Positions 27,901-35,671 of a DNA stretch of 64,000 nt are shown here, one piece after another. The first letter of the stretch is position 1. Every line of letters begins with the position of its first letter. Origin of the DNA: Synechococcus sp. ATX 2A4. GTDB taxonomy: Bacteria > Cyanobacteriota > Cyanobacteriia > PCC-6307 > Cyanobiaceae. Location of the stretch: contig NZ_JAGQCV010000004.1 in NCBI RefSeq assembly GCF_024346375.1, positions 175,530 to 239,529 on the forward strand, read 5' to 3'. The translations under genes and the position numbers were made by a program. The notes under the pieces were generated by a model that was not told where the DNA came from, searched no databases, and saw only the letters and a list, made by a program, of their open reading frames with translations.

Positions 27901-28294
27901 ACAGGAGGCGGTCTTCCGCTTTCTTGATCGCGGCCAGGTTGGCGCCGATCAGCTCAACGCCGTAGCGCTCCAGGGTGCCGTCTTCCGCCAGCGCCACCGC
28001 CAGGTTGAGGGCGGTCTGGCCGCCCATGGTGGGCAGCAGGGCATCGGGGCGTTCGATGGCGATCACCCGCGCCACCACTTCAGGGGTGAGCGGCTCGATG
28101 TAGGTGCGATCCGCCATCTCCGGATCGGTCATAATCGACGCCGGATTGGAATTGATCAGCACCACCTCGAAGCCCTCGGCCCGCAGGGCCTTGCAGGCCT
28201 GGGTGCCGGAATAATCGAATTCGCAGGCCTGGCCGATCACGATCGGCCCGGAGCCCAGCAGCAGGATGCGGCGCAGATCCGTGCGGCGGGGCAT
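24989..28294 (-). CDS. carB: Carbamoyl-phosphate synthase large subunit
   Basis: Makes carbamoyl phosphate from bicarbonate, ammonia (from CarA) and two ATP, for arginine and pyrimidines. At 1101 residues it is a full-length protein: N-terminal ATP-grasp half starting [21 protein letters not shown], central oligomerisation region, second ATP-grasp half starting [21 protein letters not shown], and the C-terminal regulatory MGS-like domain ([15 protein letters not shown]). carA is not in the window. The long opposite-strand frame here is a shadow. Confidence 0.98.
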   Translation of the reverse strand: MPRRTDLRRILLLGSGPIVIGQACEFDYSGTQACKALRAEGFEVVLINSNPASIMTDPEMADRTYIEPLTPEVVARVIAIERPDALLPTMGGQTALNLAVALAEDGTLERYGVELIGANLAAIKKAEDRLLFKQAMERIGVAVCPSGIASSLAEAERVGEEVGGYPRIIRPAFTLGGSGGGIAYNPEEFRAFCKSGLEASPVSQILIERSLIGWKEFELEVMRDLADNVVIVCSIENLDPMGVHTGDSITVAPAQTLTDREYQRLRDQSIAIIREIGVETGGSNIQFAINPANGDVVVIEMNPRVSRSSALASKATGFPIAKIAARLAVGYTLDEILNDITGATPACFEPTIDYVVTKIPRFAFEKFRGSPAVLTTSMKSVGEAMAIGRCFEESFQKALRSLETGHAGWGCDRPDAEVEPSDLERQLRTPAPERILAVRAAMVAGRSDADIHALSAIDPWFLAKLRGILSAEQALLQGHALHDLTSDALLTLKQLGFSDRQIAWATGSDELGVRRRRQALGVNAVFKTVDTCAAEFASSTPYHYATYERPLEQLAADGSLVTLPPQDEVQPESRRKVMILGGGPNRIGQGIEFDYCCCHASFALQEEGLATVMINSNPETVSTDYDTSDRLYFEPLTLEDVLNVIEAEKPEGVIVQFGGQTPLKLALPLLRWLATPTGLATGTRLWGTSPESIDSAEDREQFEAILRRLDIRQPRNGLARSEAEARAVAARVGYPVVVRPSYVLGGRAMEVVFDEEELNRYMVEAVQVEPDHPVLIDQYLEDAIEVDVDALADREGRVVIGGLMEHIEPAGIHSGDSACCLPAVSLGAEALATIRRWTRELALALEVTGLINLQFAVQREQVFIIEANPRASRTVPFVAKATGVPLAKIASRLMAGRTLAKLGLTAEPQPPLQNVKEAVLPFKRFPGADTLLGPEMRSTGEVMGSGADFGMAYAKAELAAGEALPTTGMVFLSTHDRDKAALVPVARNLAALGFRLIATTGTALVLRSHGLEVEAILKVHEGRPNVEDAIRSDRIQLIINTPIGRQAAHDDRYLRRAALDYAVPTVTTLAGARAAVEAIATLQSQELTVAALQDIHTPSGR

Positions 28295-28408
28295 GGGCGG
28301 TGGTCGAAGCCAAACGCGCTCAGCCTCTCACGCCCACTGCCCGCCCCGCAGGCGTCCGGGGCGTGTGTCCTCGCTAACGTGGCGGTTTCCTATCCATTGT
28401 TCGGTGCG

Positions 28409-29044
28409 ATGAGCGAACTCCAGCGCCTCAAGGGGCTGCTTCCTCCGGAGATGCAGAGCTGGGTGTTCGTGGAAGCCGCCGCGTCCGCCGATCCGCCCCT
28501 GGTCACGATCGAGGAGATCGGCCGCGATGAGGTGGAGATCCAGGTGGATCTCGAAACCTGGGACCAGCTGGCCCTCGACCACCGCAACCTGCTGTTCTGG
28601 CATGAGGTGGGCCGCATCCAGAACGATGCTGTGCCACGCGACGGCTGGGAGATGGCAGCCCTGGCCATCGGGCTTGGCGGCGCCATCGGCGAGCTGTGGG
28701 TGCAGGACGGTCTGTTGCTGATGATGGCGCTGGGGTTGTCGGGTTTCGCCGGCTACCGGCTCTACCTCAAGAACAACTCCGAAAAGCGTCTGCAGGATGC
28801 GATCGCCGCCGATGAGCGGGCCATCGCCCTGGCCACCCGTTTCGGCTACACCCTGCCCAATGCCTATAAGAGCCTGGGTGGTGCCCTGAAGGAGCTGGTC
28901 GAGCAGACCCGCAAGAAGAAGAAGCGCGCCTTCTACGAAGATCGCCTGGAGGCCCTGCGCAAGAGTGCGGCCACTGCGCGCGCCGAAATGGCTCAGCAAC
29001 AAGGCAGCCGCCAGTCCGTCACCAGCGAGAACGTCTATGGATAG
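28409..29044 (+). CDS. DUF3318 membrane protein
   Basis: A 211-residue protein starting at MSELQRLKGLLPPEMQSWVF. After an acidic N-terminal domain there is a membrane segment (about residues 90-125) and a charged helical C-terminus with coiled-coil character (KNNSEKRLQDAIAADERA, LVEQTRKKKKRAF). This layout matches DUF3318 of cyanobacteria. The frame stays open far upstream, antisense to carB, but protein-like sequence begins here. It overlaps rsfS by 8 bp. Confidence 0.85.
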   Translation: MSELQRLKGLLPPEMQSWVFVEAAASADPPLVTIEEIGRDEVEIQVDLETWDQLALDHRNLLFWHEVGRIQNDAVPRDGWEMAALAIGLGGAIGELWVQDGLLLMMALGLSGFAGYRLYLKNNSEKRLQDAIAADERAIALATRFGYTLPNAYKSLGGALKELVEQTRKKKKRAFYEDRLEALRKSAATARAEMAQQQGSRQSVTSENVYG

Positions 29045-29405
29045 TGATCGCCTCACCAGGCTCGCCGCCGAGGCCTGCGACGACCGCAAGGCCGTGGACA
29101 TTCGTCTGATCCGGGTCGATGAGGTGTCCTCCCTGGCCGACTGGTTCGTGATCTGCTCAGGTCTCTCTGATGTGCAGGTGCGGGCCATCGCCCGCTCGGT
29201 CGAAGACCGTCTGCTCACCGAGGCGGGTCGCCTGCCGTTGCGCAAGGAAGGTCAGAACGAAGGGCGCTGGGTGCTGCTCGATTACGGCGAGCTGATCGTG
29301 CATGCGTTCACCCCCAGCGAACGTCGCTATTACGACCTCGAAGCGTTCTGGGGACACGGCGAACAGGTGCCCTTCCTAAGCTCCGAGGAGTCTGTTTCCC
29401 TCTGA
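29037..29405 (+). CDS. rsfS: Ribosome silencing factor
   Basis: Binds L14 of the large ribosomal subunit and blocks subunit joining under nutrient limitation (known for the family). The 122-residue product starting MDSDRLTRLA has the core IRLIRVDEVSSLADWFVICSGLSDVQVRAIARSV and the end LDYGELIVHAFTPSERRYYDLEAFWG. Its ATG lies inside the end of the DUF3318 gene, so the two are probably coupled. Confidence 0.95.
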   Translation: MDSDRLTRLAAEACDDRKAVDIRLIRVDEVSSLADWFVICSGLSDVQVRAIARSVEDRLLTEAGRLPLRKEGQNEGRWVLLDYGELIVHAFTPSERRYYDLEAFWGHGEQVPFLSSEESVSL

Positions 29406-29421
29406 TCGTTCGGCGGTTTCC

Positions 29422-29925
29422 ATGGCTCAGGTCTCCCCCCTTTCGACCTGTCCGGTGCCCGTTGAACAGCAGCCTCTGGAGGAATACCGCCAGTTGCTGG
29501 CCTCCTGGTTTTTCGCCTGGCCGGTGCAAAGCTCCCGATCCCTGTTGAAGCCGTTGGCGATCAGCTGGCTGCTGGCGCTGCCGCTGTGTCTGCTGATCGC
29601 CTATGGCAGCTGGCCGCTCCGCCACGCGCCCCTACGGCTGGTGCTGGCGGCGGCGGTGGCGGCGGTGCTGCCCTCGCTGCTGCTGCTCACCCGCCAGTGG
29701 CTGGGCTGGAGCTACGTGAACCGGCGCCTCACCTCCGAGCGGGTCGAGTACGAGGAATCCGGCTGGTACGACGGCCAGGTGTGGGAGAAGCCGCTGTCCT
29801 GGCGCCAGCAGGATCTGCTGGTGGCCCGCCATGAAGTGCGGCCCGTGCTCGAGCGGCTGCGGCAGGGCCTGCTCCTGGCCGCTGCGGTGCTGCTGGGAGG
29901 AACCGGGCTCTGCCAGGCTCTTTGA
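29422..29925 (+). CDS. ycf36: Ycf36/CGLD27 family membrane protein (DUF1230)
   Basis: Encodes 167 residues. The N-terminal CPVPVEQQPLEEYRQLLASWFFAWP is the family signature shared with plastid-encoded Ycf36; two hydrophobic helix groups follow (residues ~45-90) and another near the C-terminus. Its function is poorly defined; plant and algal homologues are linked to chloroplast performance. It follows rsfS by 16 bp, so DUF3318-rsfS-ycf36-asparaginase may form one operon. Confidence 0.88.
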   Translation: MAQVSPLSTCPVPVEQQPLEEYRQLLASWFFAWPVQSSRSLLKPLAISWLLALPLCLLIAYGSWPLRHAPLRLVLAAAVAAVLPSLLLLTRQWLGWSYVNRRLTSERVEYEESGWYDGQVWEKPLSWRQQDLLVARHEVRPVLERLRQGLLLAAAVLLGGTGLCQAL

Positions 29926-29966
29926 ACCTTGGCCCCGGTCGTTCGCGGGGCCCCGAACTCCCTGCG

Positions 29967-30950
29967 ATGTCCCTGTCCTCCAGTTTCGGCTCCTCCCAGC
30001 GGCCCGGCGTGCCCCCCCTGGAGGTGCGGCTGCTGCGTGCCGGCATCACCGAGTCGGTGCATCGCGTCCACGCCGTCGTCTGCGACAAGCGCGGCCGGGT
30101 GCTGATGCGCGCCGGAGATCCCCAGCAGCTCAGTTTCATGCGCTCGGCGCTGAAGCCGTTCCAGGCCCAGGCGTATGTGAGCAGCGGTGCCGCCGACCTG
30201 GCCGGTGCCGACAGCCGGAGCCTGGCGATCGCCTGCGCCTCCCATGCCGGCACGCCGGCCCATGCCCGTGAAGCGTTCAAGATCCTCTGGAACGCGGATC
30301 TCGAAACCGACCAGCTGCAGTGCCCGCCGCCGCGGACTGACGCCAGCCCGTTGGAGCACAACTGTTCGGGCAAGCACGCTGCCTTTCTGGCCACCTGCCG
30401 CCGCATGAACTGGGCGCTGGATACCTACCTCCAGCCCGATCACCCGCTGCAGCAGCAGGTGTTCAAGGGGGTGGGAGAACTGCTGGGCCTGCCTGGGGCC
30501 GAGCTGGTCACGGCCCGCGACGACTGCGGTGCCCCCACCCTGCAGATCCAGCTGGCGCAGATGGCGTTGCTGTTCGCCCACCTGGGCGGTTCGGAACAGC
30601 CCGATCTGGAGCGGCTGAGCCGGGCGATGCTGGCCCATCCGGAGCTGGTGGCAGGCGAAGGTCGCTTCGACACCGAGCTGATGCGCCGGGGCCATGGCCT
30701 GGTGGTGAGCAAGGGAGGCGCCGAGGGCATCCAGTGCCTCGCCCGCATGGGCGAGGGGCTGGGGGTGGCGATCAAGGTGGAGGACGGCGCCAGCCGCGCC
30801 AAACACGCGGTGACGCTGCACCTGCTGCGGCAGCTCGACTGGCTGACGGCGCTCACCCTCGAAGAGCTCGAGGATCAGTTCCTCGCCCCCGGCCCGGGCC
30901 TGCGGCTGGAGGTCAGCGGCGAGCTGCGTTTCGACGCCATGGCCCGCTGA
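29967..30950 (+). CDS. L-asparaginase II family protein
   Basis: Predicted to hydrolyse asparagine to aspartate and ammonia (thermolabile asparaginase II family). The start MSLSSSFGSS (29967) is chosen over an upstream ATG at 29922. Conserved stretches are LEVRLLRAGITESVHR, MRSALKPFQAQ, IACASHAGTP, HNCSGKHAAFLA and RDDCGAPTLQIQLAQMA, with SKGGAEGIQC towards the end. A 14-bp tandem duplication spans the stop codon. Confidence 0.9.
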   Translation: MSLSSSFGSSQRPGVPPLEVRLLRAGITESVHRVHAVVCDKRGRVLMRAGDPQQLSFMRSALKPFQAQAYVSSGAADLAGADSRSLAIACASHAGTPAHAREAFKILWNADLETDQLQCPPPRTDASPLEHNCSGKHAAFLATCRRMNWALDTYLQPDHPLQQQVFKGVGELLGLPGAELVTARDDCGAPTLQIQLAQMALLFAHLGGSEQPDLERLSRAMLAHPELVAGEGRFDTELMRRGHGLVVSKGGAEGIQCLARMGEGLGVAIKVEDGASRAKHAVTLHLLRQLDWLTALTLEELEDQFLAPGPGLRLEVSGELRFDAMAR

Positions 30951-30968
30951 AGCTGGCCCGCTGAAGCT
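30941..30968. repeat. Perfect 14-bp tandem duplication across a stop codon
   Basis: GGCCCGCTGAAGCT occurs at 30941-30954 and again at 30955-30968. The first copy contains the TGA of the asparaginase gene. The second copy plus CGCGGGC can fold into a small GC hairpin. Confidence 0.9.
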
Positions 30969-31088
30969 CGCGGGCTGTTGAGCTGTCTGGTGGATTCGCG
31001 GCCACCAGCACCAGCACGATTTCTCGCAGCGCCCAAGACCCCGCCCATTGCCGGAAGGCACCCCCGGCTTGTAGTGTGTCAAAGGCGA

Positions 31089-31165
<77 letters not shown>

Positions 31166-31176
31166 TTTTTCATTCG

Positions 31177-31205
31177 CCGGTTGCCGATGTGCAGCCGGTT
31201 TTTTT
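31177..31205 (+). terminator. Intrinsic terminator of tRNA-fMet
   Basis: CCGGTTGC (31177-31184) pairs with GCAGCCGG (31191-31198), with one G-T pair, around CGATGT, and is followed by seven T's to 31205. It lies 12 bp after the tRNA. Confidence 0.85.
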
Positions 31206-31294
31206 ATGGGCAGATGGCGGCCCCTCAGGCGCCGTCTCGGCGGCAGGCCGCCGCCGCTTAAGGTCGCCACGCCACGCCCGTTGCTGGCCTGCCG

Positions 31295-32977
31295 ATGACG
31301 CTCGCCGAGCCCGAACCCCTGGTTGATGCGGTGGTGGTGGGATCCGGCGCCACCGGCGGTGTGGCTGCCATGGTGCTGGCGAGTGCCGGCCTGAAGGTGC
31401 TGGTGCTGGATGCCGGGCCCGCGCTCAGTGCCCGCCAGGCCTTTGGCAGTGAGCCGCTGAACAGCCTCAAGCGGGTGGCCAACATCAGCAGCGGCCGCCA
31501 GTGGCAACAGGTGCAGCATCCGGGCTATTGGAAGGCCAACCCGGACCTGTACGTCGATGAGCGGCAGAACCCCTACAGCACGCCCCCCGATCGCCCTTTC
31601 CTCTGGAGCCGGGGGCGTCAGGTGGGCGGCAAAAGCCTCACCTGGGGCGGCATTACCCTGCGCCTCTCCGACCACGAGTTCAAGGCGGGCGAGCGGGATG
31701 GCCATGGCCCGTCCTGGCCGATTTGCCACGCCGACCTGGCCCCTTACTACAGCCGACTCGAGCGCTTCCACGGCGTGCATGGCCACCGCGACGGCCTGCC
31801 CCAACTGCCGGATGGGGAGTTTCAGCCGCCGCTGCCATTCACGCCGGCGGAGCGCCACCTCCAGCAGGCCATCGGCCGGGAGCTGGATCTGCCGTTGATC
31901 CACTCCCGTGGATTCGCGCTGCACCGCCCCGGCAGCGGCCCCTGGCCCCGCTCCTGCTCCCAGGGGGGAGCACTGGCCCAGGCCCTGGCCACCGGCCGGG
32001 TGACGCTGCGCCCTGGCGCGGTGGTGAGCCATGTGGAGCTCGACCGCACGTGCCGCCGCGCCGAGGCGGTGGTGTTCGTGGAGCGGGCCAGCGGTTCCCG
32101 GCAGCGGGTGCAGGCCCAGCTGGTGGTGCTCTGCGCCTCCACGCTGGAATCGGTGCGGATCCTGCTCCACTCCACAGAGGCGCATCAGCCCAATGGGCTG
32201 GCGGACCCCTCCGGCAGTCTGGGCCGCCATCTGATGGATCACGTCTCCAGTTGCCGCTTCTTCGCGCTGCCCGATCAGCCGGCCCTGGCCGGCCCCAGTG
32301 AACTGTCCGGGGCGGGCAGTGCCTTCATTCCCAACACCGTGAATCTCGGCGATGGGGCCCAGCCTGTGCCCTTCCGCCGCGGCTACGGCATCTGGGCTGG
32401 CGTGCAGCGCTTTGATCCGCCAGCTCCGTTCAAGCGGCGCCCCGCTGAGGCGGTCGGCTTTCTGATCGGCCAGGGGGAAGTGCTGCCCCAGGCCCACAAC
32501 CGACTCACCCTATCGGGCACCGCCACCGATGCCTGGGGCCTGCCGGCCCCCCACATCGATGTGCACTGGGGCGAGAACGAAACGCAACTGGTGGCCCACA
32601 TGCAGGCGCGCATGGCGGCGGTGGTGGCGGCCGCCGGTGGGCGCATCCGGCCGTTGGAGGACCTGTTTCTGTTTCCGCTCGCCGAGCCGCTGCTGCGACT
32701 CGGGGTGGCGTTGTCAGCGGAGGCGGCGCCGCCCGGCTACTTCATCCATGAACTGGGCGGAGCCCGCATGGCGGCCGGTCCGGACAGCGGGGTGGTGGAC
32801 CCTTGGAACCGTTGCTGGCAGGCCCCCAATCTGCTGGTCACCGATGGGGCCTGCTGGCCCAGTGCCGGCTGGCAGAGCCCAACGCTCACGGAGATGGCGA
32901 TCACCTGGCGAGCCTGCGCCCATGCCGCCCACAGGTTGCGCACCGGCCCGATCGATGGGGCTGTGAGCGCCTCCTGA
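31295..32977 (+). CDS. GMC-family FAD oxidoreductase
   Basis: Glucose-methanol-choline family flavoprotein, 560 residues. The FAD-binding motif is VVVGSGATGGVAAMVLASAGLK near the N-terminus, with SRGRQVGGKSLTWGG as the family's second flavin contact and TDGACWPSAGWQSPTLTEMA at the C-terminus. The substrate is unknown. It lacks a clear signal peptide. It follows the fMet tRNA and its terminator, so it should have its own promoter in the ~90 bp before the ATG. Confidence 0.92.
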   Translation: MTLAEPEPLVDAVVVGSGATGGVAAMVLASAGLKVLVLDAGPALSARQAFGSEPLNSLKRVANISSGRQWQQVQHPGYWKANPDLYVDERQNPYSTPPDRPFLWSRGRQVGGKSLTWGGITLRLSDHEFKAGERDGHGPSWPICHADLAPYYSRLERFHGVHGHRDGLPQLPDGEFQPPLPFTPAERHLQQAIGRELDLPLIHSRGFALHRPGSGPWPRSCSQGGALAQALATGRVTLRPGAVVSHVELDRTCRRAEAVVFVERASGSRQRVQAQLVVLCASTLESVRILLHSTEAHQPNGLADPSGSLGRHLMDHVSSCRFFALPDQPALAGPSELSGAGSAFIPNTVNLGDGAQPVPFRRGYGIWAGVQRFDPPAPFKRRPAEAVGFLIGQGEVLPQAHNRLTLSGTATDAWGLPAPHIDVHWGENETQLVAHMQARMAAVVAAAGGRIRPLEDLFLFPLAEPLLRLGVALSAEAAPPGYFIHELGGARMAAGPDSGVVDPWNRCWQAPNLLVTDGACWPSAGWQSPTLTEMAITWRACAHAAHRLRTGPIDGAVSAS

Positions 32978-33042
32978 CCGGACCACGCGGGCGGTGTCAA
33001 CGACCACAAAAGCAATCAGGGGCCTCCTGCACAATTTGCGAG

Positions 33043-33106
33043 CGACCTTTAACCGGGTCGGGCAAGGGAGATTCCAAAGCGGGGGCCTTCGGGCTTCCGC
33101 TTTTTT
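33043..33106 (+). ncRNA. Candidate small RNA or 3' UTR with two hairpins
   Basis: Two stems occur in tandem: CGACC/GGTCG at 33043-33060, and a 12-bp stem at 33076-33103 with a TTCG tetraloop, followed by a T6 tract to 33106. The second is a textbook terminator. The array starts about 65 bp after the GMC stop, so it may simply be that gene's 3' UTR, or a separate sRNA. The first hairpin is only moderately stable. Confidence 0.4.
33076..33106 (+). terminator. Intrinsic terminator with TTCG tetraloop
   Basis: AAAGCGGGGGCC pairs with GGCTTCCGCTTT (two G-T pairs in the middle) around TTCG, followed by further T's. It ends transcription on the plus strand, either of the GMC gene or of a small RNA upstream of it. 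Confidence 0.88.
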
Positions 33107-33400
33107 GTTGGTGGCTTGCGAACCAGCAGGCTGCTTCTGGGCAGCAGTTAACGACGCCTTGTTCGTTGTCGGCGCGTAGGGCTTGCGCCGTTGATGGCGG
33201 CGTTCAAAGAAATGGAGTCCGGAAGATGCGCGCTCACAGATCAACCATGCGCGTTTGAAACCATGCGCCTTTGAAATCACGTGCCAGAACAATCACGTGG
33301 CTGAAAAGCGCGTGAACGAAAAGCGCGTGCTTGGGAGACATTCTTCGGACCGGGCGGCCTGATTGATGCCCTCCGGTGCTGCCTGCTTCCCTGCTTCCCC
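33107..33400. other. Non-coding region holding a short-period repeat array
   Basis: About 290 bp between the terminator and the stop of the DUF2811 gene. It carries a degenerate 15-16 bp repeat (next entry) and no convincing gene; the minus-strand frame at 33234-33470 only reads through the repeat and is low complexity. Confidence 0.5.
33246..33339. repeat. Six degenerate 15-16 bp tandem repeats
   Basis: Units begin at 33246, 33262, 33278, 33294, 33309 and 33324, i.e. every 16, 16, 16, 15 and 15 bp. Each starts with a C-x-x-G-x-G/C type hexamer (CATGCG, CATGCG, CACGTG, CACGTG, CGCGTG, CGCGTG) and most continue with an A-rich tail such as TTTGAAA, AGAACAA or GAAAAG. The hexamers are partly palindromic. 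Function is unknown. Confidence 0.7.
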
Positions 33401-33694
33401 TCAGATCAGACGGCCTTCGCGCGGCTGGCTGCGCATGAACAGGCCGTTGAGGTAATGCTGGGTCACGCATCCGTCTGTGCAGCCGTTCTGGAACAGAAAG
33501 CTGGCCAGGGCCGAACTGACCAGCTGGTACTGGTCCCAGTGGGGATGGCTGCGGATGAAGTCGCGCATGCCGTCGAACAGCAATTCAGGGATCTCCGCCT
33601 CCAGGCTCACGCGGCCCTCTGCAGCCACCCCGGTCTCACCAAGATGGGCCTCGCTCCGCCCGGTGCCGCTGGCGGCCTCGCTGCTGCTGCCCAT
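33401..33694 (-). CDS. DUF2811 family protein
   Basis: Small cyanobacterial protein of unknown function. The C-terminal ~60 residues carry the family core: SLEAEIPELLFDGMRDFIRSHPHWDQYQLVSSALASF followed by LFQNGCTDGCVTQHYLNGLF. The start at MGSSSEAASG (33694) gives 97 residues; the N-terminal ~35 are low complexity, and the frame is open further upstream to 33793. It is likely cytoplasmic and possibly nucleic-acid associated by its size, but that is inference. Confidence 0.82.
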   Translation of the reverse strand: MGSSSEAASGTGRSEAHLGETGVAAEGRVSLEAEIPELLFDGMRDFIRSHPHWDQYQLVSSALASFLFQNGCTDGCVTQHYLNGLFMRSQPREGRLI

Positions 33695-34052
33695 GCCGTT
33701 GCGTCCCTGGCCTGTGGTCCTGTTCAGCGCGTCGCTCAATGCCGTGACTCTTCGGTTCAGCCCACATAGCCACAGCGACGGCAGGCCCGTCAAAGCGGGG
33801 CGCCTGGGTGAAACCCAAGCCGGCTCGCCTTGAGAAAGTCAGCTGCGATGCCCCTTCATCGACGGTCATCAGCAAGCGGTCTGGCGGGTGAAGCCACTGA
33901 GATCGTTTGTCAAGAAGGCTGCCGGGAAACCCGCGTAATCCCCAGATTCAAGGGCTTGAAAGGCCTTCCCCCAGCCTCGCCTGTGGAAAAACCCTGCCCG
34001 TTCTGGGGAAAACCATGGGCACCTGGGGAAATCCCCGAAACATCAGCAGGGC
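33695..34052. other. Intergenic region with DnaA-box-like repeats
   Basis: About 360 bp between the 3' end of cbiX and the start of the DUF2811 gene, both on the minus strand. It should contain the DUF2811 promoter. No open frame is convincing. The distal part carries three direct repeats described separately. Confidence 0.5.
33982..34032 (-). repeat. Three DnaA-box-like direct repeats
   Basis: On the minus strand the sequence holds TTTTCCACA (33990-33982), TTTTCCCCA (34012-34004) and ATTTCCCCA (34032-34024), at 22 and 20 bp spacing. The first is identical to the cyanobacterial DnaA-box consensus TTTTCCACA; the other two deviate at one and two positions. They all point the same way. Confidence 0.55.
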
Positions 34053-35243
34053 TTATGCCCCGTGGATCTCTTGAGTCGCGGGGGTCGGCGAGACGGTTGG
34101 GTCTGCGTTGGCGGGGGGTGTGACCGCCAGGCTGCGCGGCCCGAGCGGGTGGTCGGCGTGGGGGTAGCGGGTGTGGGTGTGCGCGTGGTTGTGGCTATGG
34201 GCGGGGCCGTGCGTGTGGCTGTGGTCGGGCCCGCGGCCCACCAGGGGGATCGGCACCCCATCGGGCTGGCAGGCGCCGGTGCATTCCCGCTCGCACAACG
34301 TGCAGGATTCGATTAACCCCTCCACATGGTGATGGTGGCTCCGTTGCGGATCGCCCACCTCCGTCTCGAAGCCCAGCACCTGGGCCCGGTATTTGCAGAG
34401 CGAACAGTTCATCTGGGTGTCCCCACGCACCACTTCTTCCACACGCTCATGGAAGGTGTCGATCACCAGTGGATGGTCACCGAGATAAGGGGCATGCACG
34501 AATTCCACCGCGGGATGATCAGCCGCCACACGCTCGCTGTGCAACCGGATGCGGCTCACAAGCACACCGGAAAACAGAAAGTAGGGGAAAACCACGATGC
34601 GGCGAAAGCCCAGCTTCACCACATGGCGCAGGCCTGGTTCCACCAGCGGAAAGGTGACGCCGGAGTAGAGGGTTTCGCCCCAGCCGAACCCGAAGCCTTC
34701 CACCAGCATGCGGGTCACCTTGCTGACGTTGGAATTGGCGTCGGGATCGGAGGAACCGCGCCCCACCACCACCAGCAGGGTGTCGTGCAAGGGCACCGCT
34801 GGCCCGCCGCCGGCTGCAGCGGCCGCATCGGCCTGCTGCAACGCGCTGCGGATCCGGGCGCCGGCAGCTTCGATCATCTTGCGATCGACACCCAGCTCGC
34901 GGCCGTAATCAATCCGCAGGCCGGATTCGGCCGCATAGGTGTTGAGAACGGAGGGAATGTCGTTCTTGGCGTGACCGGCGGCAAACAGCATTCCCGGCAC
35001 GGCCAGCACATGCTCAACCCCCTGCTGGCGCAGTCGGTCGAGGCCGTCGCGCAGGATCGGCCGGGCGAACTCCAGGTAGCCGTAGGCCACTGGCAGGTGG
35101 GGCAGGCGCTGCTGCAGCCCGATGGCGAGTTGGGCGAATTCTTCAACGGCCAGACGGTTGCGGCTGCCATGGCCGCACACCATCACACCGAGCTTGCCGT
35201 TGGCAGAGGCTCCCGCCAGAAGTTGCGCTGGAAGAGAAGCCAT
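34053..35243 (-). CDS. cbiX: Sirohydrochlorin cobaltochelatase with Fe-S and His-rich tail
   Basis: Inserts Co2+ into sirohydrochlorin in cobalamin synthesis. The ~396-residue protein is the long form: two related chelatase halves (first GVMVCGHGSRNR, second TLLVVVGRGSSDPDAN with VVFPYFLFSGVL), then MNCSLC, which matches the MXCXXC Fe-S motif known in long CbiX proteins, another Cys cluster (CTLCERECTGAC), and a tail with a dozen His residues in HSHTHGPAHSHNHAHTHT. The tail should bind metal. cbiA, another cobalamin gene, is about 9 kb away. Confidence 0.93.
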   Translation of the reverse strand: MASLPAQLLAGASANGKLGVMVCGHGSRNRLAVEEFAQLAIGLQQRLPHLPVAYGYLEFARPILRDGLDRLRQQGVEHVLAVPGMLFAAGHAKNDIPSVLNTYAAESGLRIDYGRELGVDRKMIEAAGARIRSALQQADAAAAAGGGPAVPLHDTLLVVVGRGSSDPDANSNVSKVTRMLVEGFGFGWGETLYSGVTFPLVEPGLRHVVKLGFRRIVVFPYFLFSGVLVSRIRLHSERVAADHPAVEFVHAPYLGDHPLVIDTFHERVEEVVRGDTQMNCSLCKYRAQVLGFETEVGDPQRSHHHHVEGLIESCTLCERECTGACQPDGVPIPLVGRGPDHSHTHGPAHSHNHAHTHTRYPHADHPLGPRSLAVTPPANADPTVSPTPATQEIHGA

Positions 35244-35329
35244 CACAAGACCGATCTGCTGGGACCCTATCGCTCCTCCCTCCCTGCGGCGCCGCCGCCA
35301 TGCTGAGGCAGTTGCTCCAGCCCGCTCTG

Positions 35330-35671
35330 ATGACCACCACCTCCACCACCTTGCTGGGGTACGGCGCGGCGGCGCTCACCACCTTGAGTTTTTTCCCCCA
35401 GGCGATCAAGACCCTGCGCAGTGGCGACACCAGTGGCATCTCCCTGCGGATGTACACGCTGTTCACCGCAGGGATCTGCTGTTGGTTGCTCTACGGCCTG
35501 ATCACCCGCGACGGACCGCTGATCGCCGCCAATGCCATCACCCTGTTGCCGGCTTCGGTGGTGCTGGAACGCAAGCTCCAGTCCCTCAGGCGCTGTAAGC
35601 CTTCCGGGCGGGGATCGGGTAAGGAATTCGTCGGTGACGCATCCGCTTCCACACCCGCACGAACGCCCTGA
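35330..35671 (+). CDS. SemiSWEET-type sugar transporter
   Basis: Small three-helix membrane protein of the PQ-loop family; such proteins dimerise to carry sugars. The signature FFPQAIKTLRSGDTSGISLRMY lies in the first half, with helices before it, after it (YTLFTAGICCWLLYGLI) and at the end (LIAANAITLLPASVVL). The ATG at 35330 gives 113 residues and fits the family; 35300 is an alternative. The last ~25 residues are unusually polar and overlap the 3' end of the convergent HD gene by 86 bp. Confidence 0.85.
   Translation: MTTTSTTLLGYGAAALTTLSFFPQAIKTLRSGDTSGISLRMYTLFTAGICCWLLYGLITRDGPLIAANAITLLPASVVLERKLQSLRRCKPSGRGSGKEFVGDASASTPARTP

Noticed and set aside
26498..28408. A 637-codon open frame antisense to carB, in frame with DUF3318
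   Set aside because: It is His/Gly/Ala-rich and without domains, as expected for the complement of GC-rich coding sequence; the real DUF3318 protein starts at 28409.
33234..33470. Minus-strand 78-codon frame across the repeat array
   Set aside because: It reads the DNA repeat as HALFVHALFSHV, with no other gene-like features; the DNA repeat itself explains it.
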